Part shown: positions 15,671-23,722 of the stretch, piece by piece | Layout: every line of letters begins with the position of its first letter | Position numbering within the stretch: position 1 is the stretch's first letter | The notes under the pieces: model-generated | Told to the model about the DNA's origin: nothing | The model's input: the letters and a program-made list of their open reading frames with translations, nothing else | The model's database searches: none | Assembly: GCA_024680675.1 (NCBI GenBank) | Contig: JAILBX010000271.1 | Location: 1-51,667, forward strand | Direction of reading: 5' to 3' | Length of the DNA stretch: 51,667 nucleotides | Source of the DNA: Lachnospiraceae bacterium | GTDB taxonomy: Bacteria > Bacillota > Clostridia > Lachnospirales > Lachnospiraceae | Program-made: the position numbers and the translations under genes

Positions 15671-17204
15671 AGGAATTGCTTATGGACTTATAGGTCTGCT
15701 TGTGGCCATAACAGCCTTCATATTCGCCTGCGCCTTTAATCCCAAGCTTTCAGAAACAATTTCCGCTAAGCTTTACGGCAGGGAAACGGCAGAGGAGGAA
15801 AAAGCAGAAGAGAGTAAGAGCAAGAGTAAGGACGAGGATTTAGAAGCAGAGCCTACCATGGAGCCCCCTAAGGGAGAGAATCCTCTTGACAAAGCAGCGG
15901 GAAAGGGGGAGACAGTAAAGGATCCGGCTATGGAGAGGGGAGAAGGTGAAGCCGCTCCTCCTAAAGAGGAGACCTATATCATACCCTCTGAAGAGGGTCT
16001 TTCCATTCCGGACAATGTTGCCGGGAAAACAGGATACCAGCCCATAAATGAAGAAGCCTCCAACGTTAGTGATGAGGAAGCAAAAAAGCTGACAGAGGAG
16101 CTTGGATATGGTCAGGAGGGAGACGGGCTTGAATTTGACCAGCTCTTCTACCCCTATTATCATATGCTGGACGACAGGGGAAAGCATCTATACAGGCAGC
16201 TCTATGCCAATTCACTGGCCTTTAACAAACAGTTTAAGCCGGTGGAAAGTCTTGCCCACAAGGATATGTTAAATGCCTTTATGGCCCTTTATAACGATCA
16301 TCCGGAGCTCTTTTGGCTGGATTCCGGATATGGCTGTAAATATAAGGGCGACGGCAGCTGTGTAGAGGTTGATCTGACCTTTAACAGTACAGCTGATGAT
16401 TATGAAAATGCAAAGGCAAGATTTGAGGCAAAGGCGAAGGAATTAAAGGATGGCGCCAATGCCCTGACCACGGATTACGGCAAAGAGCAGTATGTTCATG
16501 ATAAGCTGATAGATAATGTGGATTATCAGCTGTCTTCTGCCATGAATCAAAGTGCCTATAGCGCTTTGGTAAACGGTTCCACAGTTTGTGCAGGCTATTC
16601 AAGGGCAATGCAGTATGTCATGCAGGAGCTGGGCATTCCCTGTTATTACTGCACAGGCTATGCCGGCGAGAATCATGCCTGGAATATAGTGGCTCTTGAT
16701 GACGGATATTATAATGTGGATGTCACATGGGATGATAATGACAGTGGAAGATATGATTACTTTAATAAAAGTGACAGCGATTATGCAAAGAATCATGTAA
16801 GGAGAGAGTTGTCAGTCTATCTGCCCCCCTGTAATGGAAGTAAGTACAGGACTCAGGAGGAGGAGCTGCCTGAACCTACAGGCACGGTTACTGAAATGAG
16901 AAGCCTGGAGGATATAGGAAAGACCCAGGATGATGTCATAAACACTTTAAATGATTATTATTACGACTGTTACAACCAGATAATAGAAAAGGGTGTGGGA
17001 GAGTACAGCTTTGAAAATCTGATAGGCAGTGAGACTCTGTTAAATGAGATCTATAATGCCTACAGCACCAAGGATTATACTCATGGATATATGGATAATG
17101 CGGTAAAGGCAGTTAATGCAGGTACATATGATATGGATCTTCTTGTTGAAGAGCTGCAGGGCCATATTTTCAGACTTACACACAGAATAAAACTCGGATT
17201 TTAA
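15657..17204 (+). CDS. Membrane-anchored transglutaminase-like protein
   Basis: 515 residues. An N-terminal membrane helix (about 7-27) is followed by an acidic, Pro/Glu/Lys-rich linker to about residue 115, so the rest is probably extracellular. A transglutaminase-like core follows with a complete triad: C311 in STVCAGYSRAM, H340 in ENHAWNIV and D355 in VDVTWDD. This fold in bacteria mostly gives peptidases, amidases or cross-linking enzymes, and the substrate is unknown. About 110 residues C-terminal to the core show no recognised domain. It overlaps the small membrane protein gene by 14 bases and is followed after 3 bases by the repeat-protein gene. Confidence 0.85.
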   Translation: MKIIKGIAYGLIGLLVAITAFIFACAFNPKLSETISAKLYGRETAEEEKAEESKSKSKDEDLEAEPTMEPPKGENPLDKAAGKGETVKDPAMERGEGEAAPPKEETYIIPSEEGLSIPDNVAGKTGYQPINEEASNVSDEEAKKLTEELGYGQEGDGLEFDQLFYPYYHMLDDRGKHLYRQLYANSLAFNKQFKPVESLAHKDMLNAFMALYNDHPELFWLDSGYGCKYKGDGSCVEVDLTFNSTADDYENAKARFEAKAKELKDGANALTTDYGKEQYVHDKLIDNVDYQLSSAMNQSAYSALVNGSTVCAGYSRAMQYVMQELGIPCYYCTGYAGENHAWNIVALDDGYYNVDVTWDDNDSGRYDYFNKSDSDYAKNHVRRELSVYLPPCNGSKYRTQEEELPEPTGTVTEMRSLEDIGKTQDDVINTLNDYYYDCYNQIIEKGVGEYSFENLIGSETLLNEIYNAYSTKDYTHGYMDNAVKAVNAGTYDMDLLVEELQGHIFRLTHRIKLGF

Positions 17205-17207
17205 ATT

Positions 17208-18797
17208 ATGATCTTTTTTGAATTATATAAACAGCTGGATATAAGGCTTAACGGAATAATCTACAAGGTGGATCCAAAGTTCAGGACCTGCGGGAAGTAT
17301 GCAATGATGGAGAATGCCTTTATATTTTTAGGCAGTGATCATTCCATAGCTTTTAATATAAACAATAAAAAGTTTTCCTTAGAGGCTCCTTATAAGAATA
17401 TTGCAAAAAAAGAGGATCTTAAGGATATTAAGTGGATATCGAGGGATGCCAAGGAAGTGCTTGTCATAAAGCTTATTGTCGCTTCTTTGAGAGAATGGTA
17501 TGAGATAGAACCCTTTGACTCTATAATGCAGTTTGAAGGGATACACATGGAATTGAACAGTAAGCTGAATGATTATGGCATTATGGCTTACTTAAGCAAG
17601 AAGGGAATGTCTTTCTACATTAATGGTCAGCCCGGCAGCCTGGAGGAGGCAATGAGCCTGCTTTTGAATGCAGATGAGCTGGGGGATGCCATAGAAAGTC
17701 TTACCGAATGGCTTAATGATGCCCGATTTTATAAGATGACAAATCAGGATATGGAAGCCATAAAAAGGTATGAAGCCCTGATCCGTTACAGCGATCCTTC
17801 TATGGAGATATATACTGAAGCCGCCTATGCTTTAGGTGAGCTGTATTATTTTAACAATGACAATAAAAGAGCCTTTGAGATGCTGAAAAGATGTGATCTT
17901 AAGTATATCAAGGATAAAAACAGTTTTTTCATACATGTGGGTCATACTCTTGCAGATGAAAAAATGAAGAATTATTTCAATGAGATAAAGCTTTACTACA
18001 GGGGCAGGATCGATCCGGGATTTTTGAGTAAAAACAGACAGATGGTGGAGATAGCAGCCTCGGAGGTTGCAGATGAGTTTCCGGCTTATGAGGAATTCTG
18101 TTTTCGCCTGGGGGAACAAAGATATAATGAATCCAGAGCCCTTCTTACCTCAGGTCAGATAAGTATATATGATCCGGTTATTTTTTCGGGAGAGAGTGAT
18201 TTAACTGTAAGCACTCCTCAAAAAAGATACGAAAACATAAGGCTTATAAGAAATACCCTCATGGATTCTTCTCCGGAGGACACAAGGGATAAGATGTTAA
18301 AAAGGGCTATTGATGAGCTGAACAGGGGAGAGTATCAGAAAGCCTTTTCAATATACTTAAGGCTTTCGGAGGATTCCACAAGTGATGAGGAGATATATAC
18401 CTGGGTAAATCTGCAGATAGGGAAGCTTTATATTTTCTTTAATGAGTACGATAAGGCTATCAAGTTTCTGGACAGATGTGTGGATCAAAATTACGGTGTG
18501 ATCTACAGAAAGGAGGATCAGAGGATCCTTTCCACCCATGCAAGACTTGCAGCAGATGATTTTGAAAGTGAACCAAGGTTCAGAGTGCTTATCAGAGGAA
18601 GGTATGATAACTATTTTGCCAGGTATGATCAGGAATATTTTTTCATGAAGCAGGATAAGGAGCTTATGGAAAGGTTCAGACTTTATGAGAAGGATTGCCT
18701 GGATCAGGCTGAAAGACGCCTGTCCATGATCCGGGAAAGGAATACGAAAAAAACAGTGGACAGAAAGAAAGGAAAGAGCAGAAGGAGAAAAAAATAA
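17208..18797 (+). CDS. Tetratricopeptide-like repeat protein, unknown function
   Basis: 529 residues, not recognised as a named family. There is no signal peptide or membrane segment, so it is probably cytoplasmic. The first 170 residues are a mixed alpha/beta domain with no match I know. TPR-like helices follow, visible as EAAYALGELYYFNNDNKRAFEMLKRC near 205-230 and LNRGEYQKAFSIYLRL plus LQIGKLYIFFNEYDKAIKFLDRC near 365-425. The C-terminus is very basic (RKKGKSRRRKK), which suggests nucleic-acid or membrane contact. The ribosome binding site is poor, so translation may depend on the transglutaminase gene ending 3 bases before. A scaffold role for its operon is inference. Confidence 0.7.
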   Translation: MIFFELYKQLDIRLNGIIYKVDPKFRTCGKYAMMENAFIFLGSDHSIAFNINNKKFSLEAPYKNIAKKEDLKDIKWISRDAKEVLVIKLIVASLREWYEIEPFDSIMQFEGIHMELNSKLNDYGIMAYLSKKGMSFYINGQPGSLEEAMSLLLNADELGDAIESLTEWLNDARFYKMTNQDMEAIKRYEALIRYSDPSMEIYTEAAYALGELYYFNNDNKRAFEMLKRCDLKYIKDKNSFFIHVGHTLADEKMKNYFNEIKLYYRGRIDPGFLSKNRQMVEIAASEVADEFPAYEEFCFRLGEQRYNESRALLTSGQISIYDPVIFSGESDLTVSTPQKRYENIRLIRNTLMDSSPEDTRDKMLKRAIDELNRGEYQKAFSIYLRLSEDSTSDEEIYTWVNLQIGKLYIFFNEYDKAIKFLDRCVDQNYGVIYRKEDQRILSTHARLAADDFESEPRFRVLIRGRYDNYFARYDQEYFFMKQDKELMERFRLYEKDCLDQAERRLSMIRERNTKKTVDRKKGKSRRRKK

Positions 18798-18801
18798 CAA
18801 C

Positions 18802-18830
18802 TTTAAATTTACTTTAAAGCATGATATTAT
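18802..18830 (+). promoter_or_regulatory. Promoter of the SPFH/zinc-ribbon gene
   Basis: TTTAAA (18802-18807), 17-base spacer, TATTAT (18825-18830) with an extended TG at 18822-18823. The -35 is weak. The same bases can form the short hairpin CTTTAA/TTAAAG at 18801-18819. Confidence 0.5.
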
Positions 18831-18873
18831 ACTGAATAGTATATCTGAATAAAAACATAGGAGGAATAAGGTA

Positions 18874-20199
18874 ATGGGATTGATTCAGGCAATTAAAGGA
18901 GCGGCCGGAGGAGCCTTGGCTGATTCATGGAGAGAGTATTTTTACTGTGATTCTATTCCTGCAGATGTGTTGGTTGAGAAGGGTAATAAGACTACCAATG
19001 GAAAGAGAAGCTCAAACACAAAGGGCAGTGATAATATAATCAGTAACGGATCTATAGTGGCTGTGGCAGATGGTCAGTGTATGATCATAGTTGACCAGGG
19101 TAAGGTTGTTGAGCTGTGTGCCGAACCCGGTGAATTCGTTTGGGATTCCTCCTCTGAACCCAGCATCTTTTTCGGAAATCTTGGCGATAGCATTATGTCA
19201 ACCTTTAAGCAGATTGGCAAAAGGTTCACCTTTGGTGGAGACACGGGAAAGGATCAGAGGGTATATTATATAAACACAAAGGAAATTCCCGGTAACAAAT
19301 ACGGTACCGCAAATCCTGTTCCCTTCAGGGTGGTTGATAACAATATCGGACTTGATGTGGATATTGAGATAAGATGTCATGGAGAATATTCCTATAAGAT
19401 AGCCGACCCTATTCTCTTTTATACAAATGTTTCAGGGAACGTTTCCTCTGAATACAGAAGAAGTGAGATAGATTCACAGCTGAAGACAGAGCTTATGACT
19501 GCTTTACAGCCTACCTTCGCAAGGATATCCGAGATGGGTATAAGATACAGCGCTCTTCCCGGACATACTACTGAGATAGCCGATGTTTTAAACGAACAGC
19601 TTTCAAAGAAGTGGGCAGAGCTCAGAGGTATCGTTGTAGTATCCTTTGGCGTTAGCTCGGTTACAGCATCCGAAGAAGATGAACAGATGATCAAGAATCT
19701 TCAAAAGACTGCTGTTTATAAAAATGCAAGCATGGGTGCTGCAGCTATCACCGCTGCCCAGGCCGAGGCTATGGTTGCGGCTGCAAAAAATGAGAATGCA
19801 GGGCCTATGATGGCTTTTGCCGGAATGAATATGGCAGGTAATGCCGGTGGAGTAAATGCCGGGGATCTTTATGCGATGGGTGCTGCTCAGGAGGCTAAGG
19901 CTCAGGCTGCGGCTCCAAAAGCTTCAGGTTGGACTTGTTCTTGTGGAGCAAGCGGAAATACCGGCAAGTTCTGTTCCCAGTGCGGGAAGCCAAAGCCGGC
20001 AGATGAGACAGGCTGGACCTGTTCCTGCGGAAGTGTAAACAAGGGTAAGTTTTGCAGTAACTGTGGAAAACCCAAGCCACAGGGAGCTTTACTATATAAA
20101 TGCGATAAATGCGGATGGGAACCTGAGGATCCAAAGAATCCTCCCAAGTTCTGTCCTGAATGTGGAGATCCCTTTGACAGTAATGATATAGTCGAATAA
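18874..20199 (+). CDS. SPFH-domain protein with three C-terminal zinc ribbons
   Basis: 441 residues, of the YdjI-like SPFH group often labelled 'virion core protein-like'. The N-terminus GLIQAIKGAAGGALADSWREY and the SPFH/band-7 region (about 60-290) fit this group. An Ala/Met/Gly-rich linker (about 290-350) follows, then three zinc ribbons: CSCG...CSQCG and CSCG...CSNCG (about 352-402), and CDKCG...CPECG (about 409-433). There is no transmembrane helix. Family members form membrane-associated assemblies in stress responses; zinc-ribbon tails are common in this group. GGAGGAATAAGG lies before the ATG. It has its own promoter and ends in a strong terminator, so it is probably monocistronic. 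Confidence 0.85.
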   Translation: MGLIQAIKGAAGGALADSWREYFYCDSIPADVLVEKGNKTTNGKRSSNTKGSDNIISNGSIVAVADGQCMIIVDQGKVVELCAEPGEFVWDSSSEPSIFFGNLGDSIMSTFKQIGKRFTFGGDTGKDQRVYYINTKEIPGNKYGTANPVPFRVVDNNIGLDVDIEIRCHGEYSYKIADPILFYTNVSGNVSSEYRRSEIDSQLKTELMTALQPTFARISEMGIRYSALPGHTTEIADVLNEQLSKKWAELRGIVVVSFGVSSVTASEEDEQMIKNLQKTAVYKNASMGAAAITAAQAEAMVAAAKNENAGPMMAFAGMNMAGNAGGVNAGDLYAMGAAQEAKAQAAAPKASGWTCSCGASGNTGKFCSQCGKPKPADETGWTCSCGSVNKGKFCSNCGKPKPQGALLYKCDKCGWEPEDPKNPPKFCPECGDPFDSNDIVE

Positions 20200-20232
20200 G
20201 TCAAAAAAGAGGGTGAAAACCCTCTTTTTGAC
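20200..20232 (+). terminator. Strong intrinsic terminator after the SPFH gene
   Basis: Long near-perfect stem GTCAAAAAAGAGGG with CCCTCTTTTTGAC around a short GAAAA-type loop. The A- and T-runs make it able to work in both directions. It begins at the last base of the SPFH gene region, just before carB. Confidence 0.85.
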
Positions 20233-20288
20233 GTTATAAATACATCACAGGGTTAACTCTGGTAACTCTGAATAATAAGGAGAACAGT

Positions 20289-23200
20289 ATGAAAAAAAGA
20301 GAGGACATCAATAAAATACTTATCATCGGATCAGGTCCCATTATTATAGGTCAGGCTTGTGAATTTGACTATTCGGGGACTCAGGCCTGCAAGGCTTTAA
20401 AGAAGCTTGGCTATGAGATCGTACTGGTAAATTCAAATCCCGCTACTATAATGACGGATCCCGAAACGGCTGATGTCACATATATAGAACCTCTGAATCT
20501 GGAAAGGCTGACTCAGATCATAGAGAAGGAAAGACCTGACGGGCTTCTGCCTAATCTCGGAGGCCAGACAGGTCTGAACCTCTGCTCTGAGCTAAATAAG
20601 GCGGGAGTTCTTGACAAATACGGTGTTAAGGTGATAGGAGTTCAGGTCGATGCGATAGAACGTGGGGAGGACAGGATAGAGTTTAAGGAGACGATGAAGG
20701 AGCTCGGGATTGAAATGGCAAGATCCGAGGTGGCCTATACCGTGGATCAGGCTCTTGAGATCGCAGAAAGACTGGGTTATCCCGTGGTGTTGAGACCGGC
20801 CTACACAATGGGCGGAGCCGGAGGCGGTCTGGTTTATAATGTTGAAGAATTGAAAACTGTCTGTGAGCGCGGTCTGCAGGCATCATTGGTTGGTCAGGTT
20901 CTGGTTGAGGAATCTGTTCTTGGCTGGGAAGAGCTGGAGCTTGAGGTGGTAAGAGACGCCACCGGTAAGATGATAACAGTCTGCTTTATAGAGAACATAG
21001 ATCCTCTTGGAGTTCATACAGGAGATTCCTTCTGTTCTGCTCCCATGCTGACAATTCCGGAGGATGTTCAGGAGGAGCTTCAAAGACAGGCATATAAGAT
21101 AGTAGACAGGATAGAGGTCATAGGCGGAACCAATGTTCAGTTTGCCAGAAATACAAAGGATGGAAGGATAATCGTCATAGAGATAAATCCCCGTACCTCC
21201 AGATCCTCAGCCCTTGCCTCAAAGGCTACAGGCTTCCCGATAGCTCTTGTTTCAGCCATGCTGGCAGCAGGGCTTGACCTTAAGGATATTCCCTGCGGTA
21301 AGTATGGAAGCCTTGATAACTATAAGCCGGATGGAGATTATATTGTTATAAAATATGCAAGATGGGCCTTTGAAAAGTTTAAGGGAGCCCAGGACAAGCT
21401 GGGAACCCAGATGAGAGCCGTAGGCGAGGTTATGAGTATCGGAAAGACCTATAAGGAAGCCCTTCAAAAGGCTATACGTTCCCTGGAGATAGGAAGATAT
21501 GGTCTTGGAGGAGCCAAGGACTTTGCTTCGAAAAGCAAAGAGGAGCTTATGAATCTCCTTCATGTTGCCAGCTCGGAAAGACAGTTTGTTATGTATGAGG
21601 CCATCAGAAAGGGAGCATCTGTAGATGAGCTCTACGAAATAACCAAAATAAAGCCCTACTTTATTGAACAGATGGCCGAGCTGGTAAATGAAGAAGAAGA
21701 GATTAAGTCTTATAAGGGTAAAAAGCTTCCCGAGGAGCTTTTAAAGAAGGCAAAGGAAGATGGATTTTCGGATAAGTATTTAAGCCAGCTTTTACAGCTT
21801 TCAGAGGATGAGATAAGAGAAGCAAGAGAGAAGATAGGAGTTGTAGAGGGCTGGGAAGGAGTTCATGTAAGCGGAACAAAGGACAGCGCTTATTACTTCT
21901 CTTCGTATAATATAAAGGATCAGTCTCCTTCAAATGACAAGTCAAAGAAGATAATGATTCTGGGAGGAGGTCCAAACAGGATCGGACAGGGAATAGAGTT
22001 TGATTATTGTTGTGTTCATGCTGCAAAGGCGCTTAAAAAACTGGGCTTTGAAACCATAATCGTAAACTGTAATCCGGAAACCGTTTCCACTGATTACGAT
22101 ACCTCTGACAAGCTCTACTTTGAACCCCTGACCTTAGAAGATGTATTAAGTATTTACAGAAAAGAAAAGCCCCTTGGGGTTATAGCCCAGTTTGGCGGTC
22201 AGACTCCTTTAAATCTTGCTGCCCAGTTGAAGAAAAACGGAGTGAATATCCTTGGAACAACACCGGAAACCATTGATCTTGCAGAGGACAGGGATCTTTT
22301 CAGAGAGATCATGGATAAGCTGCATATTCCCATGGCAGAGTCGGGAATGGCTTCTACTGTTGAGGAAGCAATGGAAATTGCCGCAAGGATAGGATATCCT
22401 GTTATGGTTCGCCCTTCCTATGTTCTTGGAGGAAGAGGCATGGAGATAGTTCATGATGATGATCAGATGAGGGTATATATGGCAAATGCCATAGGTGTAA
22501 CCCCTGAAAGACCTATCCTTATAGACAGATTCCTTCACAATGCTCTTGAGTGTGAGGCTGATGCTATTTCGGATGGAGAAAATGTCTTTGTTCCTGCTGT
22601 AATGGAGCATATTGAGCTGGCAGGTATACATTCAGGTGACTCTGCATGTGTACTGCCCTCAAAATCTATTTCCGAGAAGAATCTTAAGCTTATAAAAGAA
22701 TACACAAAAAATATTGCAAAGGAAATGAATGTCAAGGGCCTTATGAATATGCAGTATGCCATAGAGGATGATGTCGTTTATGTTCTGGAGGCAAATCCCA
22801 GAGCTTCAAGGACTGTTCCTCTTGTTTCAAAGGTCTGCGATATCAGGATGGTTCCACTGGCTACCGAGATAATAACCATGCCTCTTACAGGGAATGAATC
22901 ACCGGTTCCAAAGCTTAAAGAGAGAGAATTTACCCATTGCGGCGTTAAGGAGGCGGTGTTCCCCTTCAACATGTTCCAGGAGGTGGATCCCTTACTTGGA
23001 CCTGAGATGAGATCTACAGGAGAGGTTCTTGGTCTGGCCGAAAACTTTGGAGAGGCTTATTTCAAGGCAGAGGAGGCCACACAGACAGTGCTTCCCCTTA
23101 AGGGTACTGTATTGATAAGCGTTAATGACAGAGACAAGGACAAGCTTGCTGATGTTGCAAAGGCCTTTAGTGAATGTGGATTTGATATCCTTGCAACCGG

Positions 23201-23504
23201 TGGTACCTATGATGTGATAACCGGGGCGGGGATTAAGGCAAAGAAGATATTCAAGCTTTCACAGGGCAGACCCAATGTATTGGATGCAATAACCAACAGA
23301 GAGGTTGATCTTGTGATAAATACACAGAATGATAAGAAGGGGGCTGAGGATGACTCTTATATAAGACATGGAGTCATTAAGGCAAGACTTCCCTACATAA
23401 CGACTATGACCGCAGCCAAGGCTTCTGCGGAGGGTATAAGAGTTATGCAGCAGAAAAAAGCCGGAGTAAAGTCCCTTCAGGAGTATCATGCATCCATCAG
23501 GTAA
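20289..23504 (+). CDS. carB: Carbamoyl-phosphate synthase large subunit
   Basis: Synthesises carbamoyl phosphate from bicarbonate, ammonia and two ATP for pyrimidines and arginine; 1071 residues, full length. The first ATP-grasp half is about 1-400 (IIGQACEFDYSGTQACKAL, NSNPATIMTDPE), the oligomerisation domain about 400-550, the second ATP-grasp half about 555-935 (GGGPNRIGQGIEFDYCCVHA, NCNPETVSTDYDTSD) and the MGS-like regulatory domain about 936-1071. AAGGAGAACAGT precedes the ATG. The glutaminase subunit carA is not adjacent and must lie elsewhere. No pyr-type attenuator is clear. GGTTAACTCTG and GGTAACTCTG-like direct repeats occur at about 20251-20270. No terminator follows it. Confidence 0.97.
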   Translation: MKKREDINKILIIGSGPIIIGQACEFDYSGTQACKALKKLGYEIVLVNSNPATIMTDPETADVTYIEPLNLERLTQIIEKERPDGLLPNLGGQTGLNLCSELNKAGVLDKYGVKVIGVQVDAIERGEDRIEFKETMKELGIEMARSEVAYTVDQALEIAERLGYPVVLRPAYTMGGAGGGLVYNVEELKTVCERGLQASLVGQVLVEESVLGWEELELEVVRDATGKMITVCFIENIDPLGVHTGDSFCSAPMLTIPEDVQEELQRQAYKIVDRIEVIGGTNVQFARNTKDGRIIVIEINPRTSRSSALASKATGFPIALVSAMLAAGLDLKDIPCGKYGSLDNYKPDGDYIVIKYARWAFEKFKGAQDKLGTQMRAVGEVMSIGKTYKEALQKAIRSLEIGRYGLGGAKDFASKSKEELMNLLHVASSERQFVMYEAIRKGASVDELYEITKIKPYFIEQMAELVNEEEEIKSYKGKKLPEELLKKAKEDGFSDKYLSQLLQLSEDEIREAREKIGVVEGWEGVHVSGTKDSAYYFSSYNIKDQSPSNDKSKKIMILGGGPNRIGQGIEFDYCCVHAAKALKKLGFETIIVNCNPETVSTDYDTSDKLYFEPLTLEDVLSIYRKEKPLGVIAQFGGQTPLNLAAQLKKNGVNILGTTPETIDLAEDRDLFREIMDKLHIPMAESGMASTVEEAMEIAARIGYPVMVRPSYVLGGRGMEIVHDDDQMRVYMANAIGVTPERPILIDRFLHNALECEADAISDGENVFVPAVMEHIELAGIHSGDSACVLPSKSISEKNLKLIKEYTKNIAKEMNVKGLMNMQYAIEDDVVYVLEANPRASRTVPLVSKVCDIRMVPLATEIITMPLTGNESPVPKLKEREFTHCGVKEAVFPFNMFQEVDPLLGPEMRSTGEVLGLAENFGEAYFKAEEATQTVLPLKGTVLISVNDRDKDKLADVAKAFSECGFDILATGGTYDVITGAGIKAKKIFKLSQGRPNVLDAITNREVDLVINTQNDKKGAEDDSYIRHGVIKARLPYITTMTAAKASAEGIRVMQQKKAGVKSLQEYHASIR

Positions 23505-23536
23505 GAACATATACGTAAGAACATAGTTATTTCCTT

Positions 23537-23558
23537 TTGAGAAAAAATGTGTTACAAT
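23537..23558 (+). promoter_or_regulatory. Extended -10 promoter of the leader RNA and cyclic-di-GMP gene
   Basis: TACAAT at 23553-23558 with TG at 23550-23551 (TGTTACAAT) makes an extended -10. The -35 region is weak (TTTCCT is at 17 bases; TTGAGA at 23537 is too close). The predicted start at about 23564-23565 coincides with the first base of the closing stem of the leader RNA. Confidence 0.5.
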
Positions 23559-23563
23559 GTAAT

Positions 23564-23722
23564 AAGCTGTGGTCTAAGGAAGGATCACTGTAAGAATTTG
23601 AAGGAAATGTGTTTTGCTTTCGATCTAAATATCCCCGCCTATATGGTAATTTAGGTGGGGATTGTGGCGAAAGATCACAGCTTGAAGGTGGGGGAGTATA
23701 TACTGGCCAAAAGAGGATAACA
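23564..23722 (+). ncRNA. Structured 5' leader, candidate cis-regulatory RNA
   Basis: Three nested stems are seen. P1: AAGCTGTGGTC (23564-23574) with GATCACAGCTT (23673-23683), 11 bp with one G-U. P2: CTTTCG (23617-23622) with CGAAAG (23668-23673). P3: ATCCCCGCCTA (23631-23641) with TAGGTGGGGAT (23652-23662), 11 bp. The 5' strand of P1 can pair instead with GATCAC at 23583-23588, a mutually exclusive hairpin. A 10-base palindrome AGTATATACT lies at 23695-23704, before the AAGAGG ribosome binding site. I could not match it to the cyclic-di-GMP-I or -II riboswitches, T-box, or other common classes from memory. Confidence 0.5.

Noticed and set aside
20200-20288. Pyrimidine attenuator before carB
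   Set aside because: The strong hairpin at 20200-20232 starts at the end of the preceding gene and acts as its terminator. No competing antiterminator or PyrR-binding loop is evident.
23684-23722. Resemblance of GGTGGGGGAGTATATACTGG to the start of a SAM-I riboswitch
   Set aside because: Only the AGGTGG...CTGGCC letters agree; the other conserved SAM-I segments and the expected helices are missing, and no methionine gene follows.
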